Assembly (NCBI GenBank): GCA_903895195.1
Contig: CAITSZ010000037.1
Location: forward strand, 41,380-105,379
Origin: an uncultured Chlorobiaceae bacterium
GTDB taxonomy: Bacteria; Bacteroidota; Chlorobiia; Chlorobiales; Chlorobiaceae
DNA length: 64,000 nucleotides
Reading direction: 5' to 3'
Under the pieces are notes generated by a model. It was not told the origin of the DNA, did no database searches, and saw only the letters and a list, made by a program, of their open reading frames with translations. Position numbers and translations under genes: made by a program. Every line of letters begins with the position of its first letter. The first letter of the stretch is position 1. This document shows, one piece after another, positions 1-8,386 of the stretch.

Positions 1-21
1 CGGGCTAAATGATGGTATCCC

Positions 22-393
22 TTACAGCGTCTGTTCAATGGAGCCGGGTGTGACTGCCATTACTGCACGTGCCCAAGCAAATTTTCCTTTGGTTCCGTCA
101 AAGTCAACGCCTGAGGTTTCAATGCTCGCGGTACCTTTAATCAGAAAGCCGGTACCAGGCCCCATATTTCCAGCAACCTCGCGGCTGCCCAGCGTAATCA
201 ACACCTGATTGTTAAAAGCAATATTCGATTCAGTACGGTGCATATACCCTACAGGAATCAATATGCGCTCAGCGTCAGTAATGCGTACATAGCTGTTCCA
301 GGTATTAACCATATGAGGCCCATCCTGCCCCAACGTCGCAATCGCAACCACACCATCATGCTTCAATACTTCCGTCAATTTCTCTGGAATCAT
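22..393 (-). CDS. FMN-binding split-barrel protein (pyridoxamine-phosphate-oxidase-like)
   Basis: The 123-residue product matches, from memory, the small FMN-binding protein of Desulfovibrio: a GVVAIAT start, the VNTWNSY segment, LITLGSREVAG, GPGTGFLIKG and a C-terminal EQTL. The family folds as a split barrel that binds FMN as a homodimer; its physiological partner is not established. I chose the ATG at 393 because a GGGG stretch lies about 7 nt upstream. An in-frame TTG at 426 would add 11 residues (MIDIQHN...) that do not resemble the family. It stands alone, about 140 bp beyond the stop of the NTPase gene on the same strand. A redox or flavin-carrier role is an inference. Confidence 0.8.
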   Translation of the reverse strand: MIPEKLTEVLKHDGVVAIATLGQDGPHMVNTWNSYVRITDAERILIPVGYMHRTESNIAFNNQVLITLGSREVAGNMGPGTGFLIKGTASIETSGVDFDGTKGKFAWARAVMAVTPGSIEQTL

Positions 394-533
394 CAGTATA
401 CCCCGATTATGTTGTATGTCTATCAAAGAATGTAATCCTGCGGATTAAGCTCAATCATTGTAAGGCTTTGACGATAAATTGCCAAATTTTGTTGCTTTGT
501 CAGTCCTTATGTAAGAAAAACCCCCTCCCAAAA

Positions 534-3095
534 TCACTTCTTCTTTTGCCGCAAGCGCCCTATGCGCACGATTTCGTCCACCATCTGCTGGCTTTCCAGA
601 GGTAGGTCGCATAGTTTCCCCTCCACGTCTGCAAGGGTGTAGAGGGCCTGAATGAAAGGTGCGAGGAACCCCACCGTTTCACTCTCCGCCATCCAGTCGG
701 CCAGGCGCTCGCCCAGGCCAATCTCATGGCACTCCCAGACTTGTTCTTTGAGGCGGAAAAACGCTAATTGATTACCCTTTTGTACCGCTTTAGTCAAATC
801 CTGCAGGGCATCCATGCCTAACTGATGGTTACCCAGGAAGAGATTCTTTTGAAGGAGTAAATGCTGATCGTCTTTGGTAACAGGGACAACAACGTTGCGA
901 TAGATCGACTCCGCTTCCGCCTTGCGTCCAAGCCGTGCCAATAACCGGGCAAGATTTGCCAATGGATAAGCGTTTTTCTCGTCCAGGGCTATTGCCTGGC
1001 GATAGGCAGCTTCCGCTTCTTCATACCGGCCGAGTTGATCAGCCAAGAGATTGCCTAAGTTGTGCCATGGAGTCGCATACTTCTTGTCGAGAGCGATAGC
1101 CTTGCGATAGGCCGCTTCTGCTTCTTCATAACGACCGAGACGGTAATGCAACAACCATGCACATCGATATGCAATATTCGCATCTTTCGGCCAGGTCGCC
1201 TCGGCCAGTCTCTGGATTTTATAGCACCACTCATCTTCATGATTATCGTAAAACAGCTCGCTGACAAAACGCAGAGCCTCTCTCTCCTCGGAGAAGCAAG
1301 CTTGAATTTGCTCGAAAGCGAGTTGTGAATCGGGCATGTCTGGAAAGAAGTCTTGGTTGAATACTGCGGTGCGTATGGTTTGCACGGCAACAGCACCGAA
1401 CTTGTTTTCCAATTCCCTGCGTTCTTCGTGTAACATCTTTTCCAGTTTGTCGTATTGGGAGCGGCTCAACCCGGCTGCATCTTGGGACACACGCTCTTTC
1501 TCAGCCAAGCTCATTTTGATCGATCCCATAACTGCTTCCTCCCAGCGGTTTTTCTCTTCTTCAGTTGACGCATGGGGACATTGACGCAACCGGGTTGGCA
1601 GTTCGACAAGACGCCGAAGGTAATCGTCAGCGCCCTTGAAATCGGCATCAGCGCCTTCCATATCAAAAAGTTCGGCCATCTGACTACGGTTTGCCTTCAG
1701 TTGTTTGAGGAGCGACCAGCGCAGGGTATGGCGTTCGGGCGCCTGGGACGGCAGGGCATCAGCAATGGCTCGGTCGTATTCCAAGTCATGGGTTGAGCGC
1801 AAAGCAGCTTGACCGTCACGCATCCGCTGTTGGGCAAGGATACACAGTTCGTCACTGCTGAACCACAAGCGCATGAACTCCACTAACCAAGTCAGTCGTG
1901 TACGCTGACGGCGAGGCGAAAAACGCATAAGATACCAGATATTGAAAAAGCGCTCAGCTGCCTGATATCCACTACGGGTTGTGCCATGCAGAGGAATCTT
2001 CTCTATTAACCCATCAAGCTCAAGACGCTTCAGTTGCGGGCTGATGCTGGTACTCAGCACCTGGGAAATCGTCGCCAGTTCGCCAATAGAGATAGGTGCC
2101 CAATACTCCAGAATGTGGGCGAAGAGCTTGCGCGGTAAATCAGCCAGACTATCCATGCGTGCCTTGTAGAGTGGCGTCATGTTGTCCAGCAATGCTTCCA
2201 GGTCACTGCGCACACTGCCATTATGGCCATTAGCGAGGATTTCGTAGAGCATGACCGTGGTACGCGGATTGCCGCCGGAGAGCTGGCGAAGGGTTAGTAG
2301 TCGCTCCGGCTGGGCGGCGAGTTGCCGTTCCATTTTCTGGCGTTCCACCTCGCCACCAAAGGTTTCGGCAAGAGCCTGGAGCGCTTGGGCCATTTCTTCT
2401 ATGCGCAAAGGACGCAGGGTGATAACGCGGAAAAAGTCGAGGAAGGCATCGTGGTAGTCACTATCCGCTTCCAGACTTTGGTAGCTGCCACCGACCCAGA
2501 ACAGGCGGGGATTGCTTTGCAGAGTAGCGCGCAGCGCCCAGTGGGCTTCTCGGCCGATGTTGTGGAGCATGAGATCGGTGTTATCCACCAAAAGGAGCAA
2601 ACGCTGCCCGCGTTCGTCAGCGCAACGGTCAATAGCGACAAGGTAGGCAGCAGCCTGCTCGGCGGCGGGCAGGGCGGCGATGCGTTCTGCGGCAGCATCC
2701 AGCTCGCTGACCGAGTACCCTAAGTGTTGCAAGGCATCGGCCAGACTGTCGAGCACGTTGGCCCAGAATTGACCGAGAGTGGCCACTGTGTATTGCTCTT
2801 CCGGAAAGCGCAGGGGCAGCCATGCGGTGGAGAGGTCAGTATCATCTTCCACGGCCAGAGCCAGACGCCGCATGAGGGTAGATTTGCCCATGCCCCGAGC
2901 GCCGACCAACAAGACATGCTGGCCAACCGTGTCAAGCTGCGTAGTGCGCAGAGTGTGCTGCAAGTCAGCCAGTTCGGTTTTCCGTGCAACAAAAATGGCG
3001 CGTAACTGCTCCGCACTCCAAAGATGCGGGTTGTACTTGCTGATAGCGGTAAATCCGCCAGCCGGCTGGCTATAAGTTGTAATATTTTCAGACAT
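534..3095 (-). CDS. P-loop NTPase with C-terminal TPR repeats
   Basis: This 853-residue STAND/AAA-like ATPase has a Walker A GARGMGKST near residues 65-73 and a Walker B RLLLLVDNTD near residue 165. A winged-helix-like region follows (SPQLKRLELDGLIEK). At least two clear TPR units sit near residues 640-730 (GRYEEAEAAYRKAIALD, then GRYEEAEAAYRQAIALD). The ATG at 3095 overlaps the stop of the upstream NTPase by 8 nt, which argues for translational coupling and against the longer ORF start at 3179. Such proteins often act as regulated oligomerising switches, and some work in phage defence, but nothing here names the target. The base composition looks more GC-rich than the flanks, which hints at acquisition. 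Confidence 0.72.
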   Translation of the reverse strand: MSENITTYSQPAGGFTAISKYNPHLWSAEQLRAIFVARKTELADLQHTLRTTQLDTVGQHVLLVGARGMGKSTLMRRLALAVEDDTDLSTAWLPLRFPEEQYTVATLGQFWANVLDSLADALQHLGYSVSELDAAAERIAALPAAEQAAAYLVAIDRCADERGQRLLLLVDNTDLMLHNIGREAHWALRATLQSNPRLFWVGGSYQSLEADSDYHDAFLDFFRVITLRPLRIEEMAQALQALAETFGGEVERQKMERQLAAQPERLLTLRQLSGGNPRTTVMLYEILANGHNGSVRSDLEALLDNMTPLYKARMDSLADLPRKLFAHILEYWAPISIGELATISQVLSTSISPQLKRLELDGLIEKIPLHGTTRSGYQAAERFFNIWYLMRFSPRRQRTRLTWLVEFMRLWFSSDELCILAQQRMRDGQAALRSTHDLEYDRAIADALPSQAPERHTLRWSLLKQLKANRSQMAELFDMEGADADFKGADDYLRRLVELPTRLRQCPHASTEEEKNRWEEAVMGSIKMSLAEKERVSQDAAGLSRSQYDKLEKMLHEERRELENKFGAVAVQTIRTAVFNQDFFPDMPDSQLAFEQIQACFSEEREALRFVSELFYDNHEDEWCYKIQRLAEATWPKDANIAYRCAWLLHYRLGRYEEAEAAYRKAIALDKKYATPWHNLGNLLADQLGRYEEAEAAYRQAIALDEKNAYPLANLARLLARLGRKAEAESIYRNVVVPVTKDDQHLLLQKNLFLGNHQLGMDALQDLTKAVQKGNQLAFFRLKEQVWECHEIGLGERLADWMAESETVGFLAPFIQALYTLADVEGKLCDLPLESQQMVDEIVRIGRLRQKKK

Positions 3096-4305
3096 GGTTT
3101 CGGTTCCACCAATCGCGTAAAGGAAATGAGAGAAACTGGACACGCCTATTGCCGTCAGGCGTGCTGGTATAGCCTTCATCGGTGAGGCGCACCAACAAGT
3201 CTTGCAGCCGCTGGGCGCGGCGGTCGGGGTCGCTCTCGCGCCTTGCCAGACGGCTGCTCAACTGACGCAGGGTCAGACCATCGGGATGGCGGGAAAGATG
3301 GGTGAGAAGGCTGAGGCAGAAGTCCAAGTCTGCGGGTGCCAGAGCGTCCTTGAGGCGTTTTTCCCAATGGTGAAAGCGGGAGCGCTCGGCAAGAAGATTC
3401 TCGTAAGCGTTATCGACATCCTCGATCTCGATACGCGCTTCGCTTGTTGCATACGAGGGACACTCCTGCCGTCGCTCACGCGTCGCACGAATGCTCTCGT
3501 TGAGCAGCAGGCATAGAAAATAGGGAGACAGCCAGCCGACCCGGTTCAGGGCGTAGTCGATCACCGGTTCCGCCATCTGCCAGGGGGTCTCGTCTGCGAT
3601 CAAGACAAAATGCTGCCACAACCCACGCGCTTCCGCCAGCTTGTACGGCCCAAGGGGATAGGGAAAGCAATCATTCATGGTTTCGCCCAGCCCATGCTGT
3701 TCCAACAGAGATTGAAGGCCAATGGAGCCCGTGAAAACGAATCGGCAGCTTCCCGACGACTGGCGCCAGATACGCAACCATGAAAGAATTTGCTCGGCCT
3801 CTTGACGATTCCGCTGAATGATCTTGTTCAGCATCACGGGAAACTCGTCGAGAAGTATCAGCAAGGGCTGATCACACAATCTCGAATGCAGGATATTGGC
3901 TGCCTTTTGCCACTCCGGAGCTGCTTCACCGCCAAATTCGATCTTTAATTCCACGCCACCAACCTCATCGGGCAAAGTAGCGCCTATCTTTTGGATACGT
4001 TTGAACCAGACACTCACCTGTTTCGCCTTGTCTGAGAGGAAGCGCTTGATGGCATTTTCAGGAAACTCTCGATCCAGAAACGTAACGAAATCCCTTGCCG
4101 AATTGATGTTCGATAGATCCAGCCATTTGGCCAAGAGGCCATGCTCAGCCGCATTTTCTTCCAATCGACGCAGAATGGAGGTCTTGCCGAGACGGCGAAC
4201 ACCGGGAAAGCGTATGTTATCGCTTTCTAAGTAACGCCAAAGGTCACCCAGTTCCTGGGTACGACCGAAAAAGTCCTCCCCGGTTGCAGGGGTGCCGAGT
4301 TTCAT
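3088..4305 (-). CDS. AAA/ATPase-domain protein, partner of the TPR NTPase
   Basis: This 405-residue ATPase has an FFGRTQEL N-terminal box, Walker A GVRRLGKTS at residues 35-43 and Walker B LLILLDEFP around residue 150. An arginine-rich sensor region (FVFTGS) and a C-terminal winged-helix-like part (LRQLSSRLARRESD...) follow. It resembles the archaeal-type ATPase_2/AAA_16 group. It is the first gene of a two-gene operon: its TGA lies inside the start of the TPR NTPase, so the two products probably work together. A tandem operator-like array sits 24-67 bp upstream of its ATG. The function is unknown; phage defence or stress signalling are both possible, and no nuclease or other effector is visible. 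Confidence 0.7.
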   Translation of the reverse strand: MKLGTPATGEDFFGRTQELGDLWRYLESDNIRFPGVRRLGKTSILRRLEENAAEHGLLAKWLDLSNINSARDFVTFLDREFPENAIKRFLSDKAKQVSVWFKRIQKIGATLPDEVGGVELKIEFGGEAAPEWQKAANILHSRLCDQPLLILLDEFPVMLNKIIQRNRQEAEQILSWLRIWRQSSGSCRFVFTGSIGLQSLLEQHGLGETMNDCFPYPLGPYKLAEARGLWQHFVLIADETPWQMAEPVIDYALNRVGWLSPYFLCLLLNESIRATRERRQECPSYATSEARIEIEDVDNAYENLLAERSRFHHWEKRLKDALAPADLDFCLSLLTHLSRHPDGLTLRQLSSRLARRESDPDRRAQRLQDLLVRLTDEGYTSTPDGNRRVQFLSFPLRDWWNRNHV

Positions 4306-4659
4306 AATAATCTTTAAGTTTAATACTTAGAATATATTCATTAGTGAATTTATTCATTCTTGAATAAATTCAAAATAAAAATAATCACACCAGATGATTG
4401 GAGTCTTAGCTTTACTCTTTAATTTAGAAAAATATAATGTATTTTATTGGTATTAATGGCTATAATATTCCATGCCATGTACCTCTTCTCTCCCACGAAA
4501 TCTTCAGCGTGCTGCTAATCTTACCGATACTGCTATTTCATATTCTTGCTCAACTTCATTTCCATCCGCTCGAACATTTTACCCTTTGCTGTATTTGGTC
4601 TGCAACCTTTCTTGCGTCTTGCTGTTGCGACGGTAAGCCGTGCTTGGGGTGTTGTCAGT
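4306..4659. other. AT-rich intergenic region upstream of the NTPase pair
   Basis: This stretch of about 350 bp separates the NTPase operon from the MFS gene, both on the minus strand. It contains the palindrome array at 4329-4372. Short ORFs on the plus strand (from 4437) show no recognisable protein features, and part of them is antisense to the MFS gene. I see no RNA gene. Confidence 0.5.
4329..4372 (-). promoter_or_regulatory. three tandem 12-bp palindromes, 16-bp period
   Basis: The sites are AGAATATATTCA at 4329, TGAATTTATTCA at 4345 and TGAATAAATTCA at 4361. Each is a TGAATNNATTCA palindrome (the first has one end base changed), separated by 4 bp so the starts are exactly 16 bp apart. 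They lie 24-67 bp upstream of the NTPase ATG at 4305, where a promoter would be. This looks like an operator array for cooperative binding of a dimeric regulator. No obvious regulator gene is adjacent. Confidence 0.6.
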
Positions 4660-5868
4660 TTATTTTTCTGCCCACCGCATAGCTGCGAGCGATGCAAGGC
4701 TGAGCATGAAAAAACCTGCGGTGAGAGGCAGGACAGTCCCATTATAGCACTGACCGATTGCGGTTCCTGCTATGAGGGAGATGAAGGTTGAGAGGGAGCC
4801 TACAACACCGGCACCGATACCGGCGATTTTTCCGAGGGACTCCATTGCAAGTGCGTTGAGGTTGCCGAAGAGTATTCCGGTGCCGAAAAACGTTGCGAAG
4901 AGGTATGCCATGAGTGTCCAGAGCGGGGGATGTCCATGATGCAAGAGGGCGAGAAGAAAGAATCCGGCTGAGAGGGCGCTGATGGAAATGAGCGCACGTT
5001 TTGAAAGCGACTGCATGGTGTGGTGAAGTACAAACCGTGCATTGAACAGTGATGCGCAGCCTATCGAGACGGCAAGGAAGGCGAAATAGTAGGGGAATGC
5101 TGCTCCGAGCGCATACAGTTCCTGGAAAATCTGCTGCGCTGAATTCAGGTAGCCGAGAAAAAAGCCGAATACAAGACCGGCGGTTACCGTATAGCCGATC
5201 GCGCTGCGGTTACCGAAAATTGTCATCATGGTGCTGATGATCCGTTTTAACGAGAACGGGACTCTTTGTTCTTTCGACAGGGTTTCGGGCTGACGGAGGG
5301 CGAACCATATAAGCGAGAGCAGAGCCAGAATGAGAAATGCAGCGAAAATGGCACGCCATCCTGCAAGATAGAGCATACCCTGGCCAAGGGTCGGGGCAAT
5401 AATGGGTACGATGATGAAAACAGTCATCACGAATGACATGACACGGGCCATGGCTCTGCCCTCGTAACGGTCGCGGACAATTGCAACCGAGACGACGCGG
5501 GGGCCTGCCGCTCCGAATCCCTGCAGTAATCTCCCTGCGAGCATTATTGGAAGAGTTGTGGCGATGAGCGAGAGCACGCAGCCGGTTATGAAAAGGCCAT
5601 AACCCAGATAAATAGCCTGTTTGCGACCGGTATTGTCTGACACCGGGCCGTAGAGCAGTTGGCCGGAAGCCATTCCGAAAAAAAACAGGGAGATGATGAG
5701 CTGTGAGCTGTTGGTATCGATGACTCCAAGATCGCGGCCTATTGCTGAAAGGGCGGGCAGCATGGTATCGACGGAGAGTGCGACCAGCGACATCATCATC
5801 GCCGTAAGCGAAATGAATTCCGCAAGTCCCGATTCCGGAATTTCAACTTTTTTCAGGAAACGGCTCAC
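4660..5868 (-). CDS. Bcr/CflA-type major facilitator drug exporter
   Basis: This 402-residue membrane protein has about 12 hydrophobic segments. Its N-terminal half is typical of Bcr/CflA multidrug exporters (DTMLPALSAIGRDLGV, then FFFGMASGQLLYGPVSDNTGRKQAIYLG split over motif A, and GRLLQGFGAAGPRVVSVAIVRD). The family expels small toxic molecules across the inner membrane using the proton gradient. The start is a GTG at 5868 without an obvious ribosome binding site; an internal start is possible but would remove the first conserved residues. It is a single gene with no regulator beside it, and its substrate cannot be predicted. Confidence 0.85.
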   Translation of the reverse strand: MSRFLKKVEIPESGLAEFISLTAMMMSLVALSVDTMLPALSAIGRDLGVIDTNSSQLIISLFFFGMASGQLLYGPVSDNTGRKQAIYLGYGLFITGCVLSLIATTLPIMLAGRLLQGFGAAGPRVVSVAIVRDRYEGRAMARVMSFVMTVFIIVPIIAPTLGQGMLYLAGWRAIFAAFLILALLSLIWFALRQPETLSKEQRVPFSLKRIISTMMTIFGNRSAIGYTVTAGLVFGFFLGYLNSAQQIFQELYALGAAFPYYFAFLAVSIGCASLFNARFVLHHTMQSLSKRALISISALSAGFFLLALLHHGHPPLWTLMAYLFATFFGTGILFGNLNALAMESLGKIAGIGAGVVGSLSTFISLIAGTAIGQCYNGTVLPLTAGFFMLSLASLAAMRWAEK

Positions 5869-5935
5869 AGAGAACGTTAAGAGATTGAAAAAAAAATACA
5901 GAGGATTATATCACAACAGTTCCATCGTTTCCTTC

Positions 5936-6331
5936 TTATTTCCGTGCGGCCCGCATAACTGACTTGGCTTTAAGCCAGGCAGAAAAACCGCGTTCATCCA
6001 TTTCGCCTGCCGCTAAATCAATAACCGCGTTAACAGCTTCGACTTCTGTTGATCTCAGCTCCCATCCGTTAATATTCAGAGAGACATAGGCAGCAAGAAA
6101 CCCTGTGCGTTTATTGCCGTCCACAAAAGGAAGGTTACGAATAATGCCAAAGGCATAGGCGGCGGCCAAATCAAAGACGGACGAATCAGTATAATTTGCC
6201 TTGTGTTTCGGGCGGGAAAGGGCTGAAGAAATAAGTCCGGCATCGCGAATGCCTGAGCTTCCGCCGTGCACAGCAATTTGTTCGTCATGTATGGCAATGA
6301 CCACCTCATCCAGAAGCCGACGCCAGGTCAT
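5936..6331 (-). CDS. Doc/Fic-family toxin with altered catalytic motif
   Basis: This 131-residue death-on-curing homologue has the expected helical layout: an HGGSSGIRDAGLISSAL N-terminal block, then the Fic motif region and a C-terminal helix. The family motif is HxFxxGNKR, but here it reads LPFVDGNKR: the catalytic histidine is replaced by leucine (codon CTT, one base from CAT). Known Doc toxins need this histidine to phosphorylate EF-Tu, so the protein may be inactive or act only as a binding or regulatory partner. It overlaps the upstream AbrB-type antitoxin by an ATGA, the usual antitoxin-first operon order. A sequencing error at the codon cannot be excluded. Confidence 0.82.
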   Translation of the reverse strand: MTWRRLLDEVVIAIHDEQIAVHGGSSGIRDAGLISSALSRPKHKANYTDSSVFDLAAAYAFGIIRNLPFVDGNKRTGFLAAYVSLNINGWELRSTEVEAVNAVIDLAAGEMDERGFSAWLKAKSVMRAARK

Positions 6332-6549
6332 TTGGCAAGCTCATGGAGAGTGTTGCGGTATTCAGTCATGCCGCGACGGGCTGCCTCCATTTGCTCTGCA
6401 AATTCCGGATCGTAGGGGGTTACCGTGTAGCCTGTCGGCGTTTCGGTTAAAAATACAATATCACCTTGCTTTACCTTAAGGCGATCAGCCGCTGCCTTGG
6501 GAAGTATAACGCCTGTTGAATTACCAATCTTTGTTACCGTAGCACGCAT
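6328..6549 (-). CDS. AbrB/MazE-type antitoxin
   Basis: This 73-residue protein begins MRATVTKIGNSTGVILPK, the swapped-hairpin DNA-binding domain of AbrB/MazE antitoxins. A short acidic C-terminal tail (DPEFAEQMEAAR) would contact the toxin. It precedes and overlaps the Doc-like gene by 4 nt. The inverted repeat at 6568-6591, about 19 bp upstream of its start, is a fitting site for autorepression. Its job is presumably to neutralise the toxin and to repress the operon, by family analogy. Confidence 0.85.
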   Translation of the reverse strand: MRATVTKIGNSTGVILPKAAADRLKVKQGDIVFLTETPTGYTVTPYDPEFAEQMEAARRGMTEYRNTLHELAK

Positions 6550-6567
6550 AACACTGCCTCCTTTTTT

Positions 6568-6591
6568 TTGTTATACCATATGTTATAACAA
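6568..6591 (-). promoter_or_regulatory. inverted repeat upstream of the Doc/AbrB operon
   Basis: TTGTTATA at 6568-6575 is repeated in inverse as TATAACAA at 6584-6591, with an 8-bp spacer that contains a further GTTATAAC-like half. It lies just ahead of the antitoxin ATG (6549), where toxin-antitoxin operons are normally autorepressed. Confidence 0.6.
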
Positions 6592-6617
6592 AATGAGTCC
6601 AAAGTCAAGTGAGTTTT

Positions 6618-6944
6618 TCAGCCTATGGCTTGAGCATCCCTCTTAAGCCTTTTCCAGACCTCTTCGATGATAAATCCGGATGCTTCATCCGGGTCATTCA
6701 TGAACATCAGGCATTCGAAAGTATTAAACCTTGAACGGGCACAAGCTTTCAATAAAGCATCGTTGCCTTCATAGAGCCCGAACTCGTTGCGGATTGCCCA
6801 CCCCAGACCAAAATGAAAATCGATCAACCTCTTCTCCTGAGAATTCCTGAGCTGGCTTTTTTCATTCTCACTCATTGAGGCGATAACACGTTCTACCGCA
6901 TCATCAATCGTCAAGGGCCATCGTGATCTATCAGGCATATGCAT
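6618..6944 (-). CDS. DUF6794-type small protein
   Basis: This 108-residue soluble protein has an N-terminal DDAVERVIASMSENEK segment, then LIDFHFGLGWAIRNEFGLYEGNDALLKAC. The FHFGLG...IRN.FGL.EGN pattern is what I associate with the DUF6794 family, whose function is unknown. No signal peptide or membrane segment is visible. It stands alone between the toxin-antitoxin operon and bshB1. Either of the two nearby methionines (residues 1 or 3) could be the start. Confidence 0.55.
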   Translation of the reverse strand: MHMPDRSRWPLTIDDAVERVIASMSENEKSQLRNSQEKRLIDFHFGLGWAIRNEFGLYEGNDALLKACARSRFNTFECLMFMNDPDEASGFIIEEVWKRLKRDAQAIG

Positions 6945-7014
6945 TGACTCCTTCAGGTTATTGATAATATTCAGAATATTACAAACATGAAAAACAATGA
7001 AGCCCCCTCTCAGC

Positions 7015-7077
7015 TATAAGTCCCATAAGCCCCACTGCCAACTGCCAACTGATTTCAATCTCAGTACTCAGCACTTT
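7015..7077. repeat. composite heptanucleotide-type dispersed repeat, copy 1
   Basis: Three blocks follow each other: AAGTCCCATAAGCCCC, then ACTGCCA twice plus ACTG, then CTCAGTA-CTCAGCA-CTT. The same block order recurs at 17640-17765, and the third block alone fills part of the kinase gene at 21626-21695. The copy ends against the stop codon of bshB1. Confidence 0.75.
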
Positions 7078-7846
7078 AACCGTTTTCCTGTCCTTTTCCA
7101 GAGAAAACGGCACTGAAAGAATTGATCCCCATCGTTCCCGAAAGCAGGAACCCCTCGCCATACATAACGCCGATCTGTTCGCCGAAATACCTTGCGCGCG
7201 CTTCAAGTCCGGTCAGAAATTCTTTTCGTTTTATCAGCGTCTTAGGCTCTTCAGTACTTCCTTCGCGGTAAAACTGCGAACCGAATGCAAGCACTCCTTT
7301 TCTCGATGCAGCAAAGGTTTCCGAGACATCAACAATGAAGTCTGGATCAAGGTGTTTGAACTGGACATAGTATAGCAGGTGTTGAGGCCGGTGAGGTTTC
7401 TGCAAAGCTCCGTTCATGCTTGTCGGAAGCTCTTGAAGACCGGCATAATAAAAGGCATCTGTCACAAGCTTTGAGGCTTTCGAGTGGTCGGGATGGCGTT
7501 CATCCGGCGGGTTGGCAAACACCACGTCAGGCCTGAAGTGCCTTATGACCCGGATAATCTCAGCCAGATTCTCTTCGGTATAGAATAATTTTGCATCGCC
7601 AAGGTCAAGCGTGGTTCGGCTCTGGTATCCCATAACTGCAGCGGCGGCTTTGGCCTCACATTTCCTGGTTTCAGGGGTGCCGAGTGTGCCCATCTCTCCA
7701 CGTGTCAGATCGCATACAGCAACCGTCCGACCCTCACTCATGATCTTCAGAAGAGTGGCTCCGCATGCCAGTTCAACGTCATCAGGATGAGCGCCGAACG
7801 CAAGCGCATAAACTTTTTCAGCTGAACTTTCCAATTGCCTTGACAT
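7076..7846 (-). CDS. bshB1: bacillithiol biosynthesis deacetylase BshB1
   Basis: This 256-residue LmbE/PIG-L family zinc deacetylase has the [11 protein letters not shown] motif near the N-terminus and [11 protein letters not shown] near residue 120, which hold the catalytic Asp and metal ligands. BshB1 removes the acetyl group from GlcNAc-malate during bacillithiol synthesis, and green sulfur bacteria are known to make an N-methylated bacillithiol. I chose the ATG at 7846 because AGGA precedes it; starting at 7903 would add 19 residues and run into the divergent dut gene. bshA and bshC are not in this window. Confidence 0.85.
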   Translation of the reverse strand: MSRQLESSAEKVYALAFGAHPDDVELACGATLLKIMSEGRTVAVCDLTRGEMGTLGTPETRKCEAKAAAAVMGYQSRTTLDLGDAKLFYTEENLAEIIRVIRHFRPDVVFANPPDERHPDHSKASKLVTDAFYYAGLQELPTSMNGALQKPHRPQHLLYYVQFKHLDPDFIVDVSETFAASRKGVLAFGSQFYREGSTEEPKTLIKRKEFLTGLEARARYFGEQIGVMYGEGFLLSGTMGINSFSAVFSGKGQENG

Positions 7847-7902
7847 TATTCCTGTTATATTTAAATCCGTTAGTACATGAAACATATCACATTTCCTCTC
7901 CA

Positions 7903-8349
7903 ATGCTGAAAGTAAAGATTGTTCGCCTTAACAAACAAGCGGTACTGCCCGTTTATGCAACTGCCCATGCTGCAGGAATGGATATATCCGCATGTCTTGA
8001 CGCTCCTGTAACTATAGAGCCCTCTACAACAGCGTTGATACCATCCGGCTTTGCCATTGAACTGCCAGTAGGGTATGAAGCGCAGCTTCGCCCACGGAGC
8101 GGCCTTGCATTGCGCTCACTGATATCATTGCCCAATACCCCGGCTACTATTGATGCCGATTACCGGGGAGAGGTTAAGGTAATTCTTATAAACCACGGCA
8201 GAGAGCCGTTCACTGTTCAGCACGGCGACCGCATTGCGCAGATGGTGGTGGCAAAAGTTGAACAGGTCTGCTTTGAAGAAGTTGGCGAACTGACGGTGAC
8301 CGTGCGGGGTGATGGTGGTTTTGGCCATACAGGTACAGGTATTCGCTGA
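7903..8349 (+). CDS. dut: dUTP diphosphatase
   Basis: This 148-residue trimeric dUTPase shows all five family motifs: [35 protein letters not shown] and the C-terminal arm [11 protein letters not shown]. It hydrolyses dUTP to dUMP and pyrophosphate, keeping uracil out of DNA and supplying thymidylate synthesis. The ATG at 7903 gives the normal family length; a longer ORF from 7765 only adds sequence antisense to bshB1. It is divergent from bshB1 with 56 bp between the starts. Confidence 0.95.
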   Translation: MLKVKIVRLNKQAVLPVYATAHAAGMDISACLDAPVTIEPSTTALIPSGFAIELPVGYEAQLRPRSGLALRSLISLPNTPATIDADYRGEVKVILINHGREPFTVQHGDRIAQMVVAKVEQVCFEEVGELTVTVRGDGGFGHTGTGIR

Positions 8350-8386
8350 AACAGCGGAAACAATCCTGACGGTCAGGGAAAAAAGT

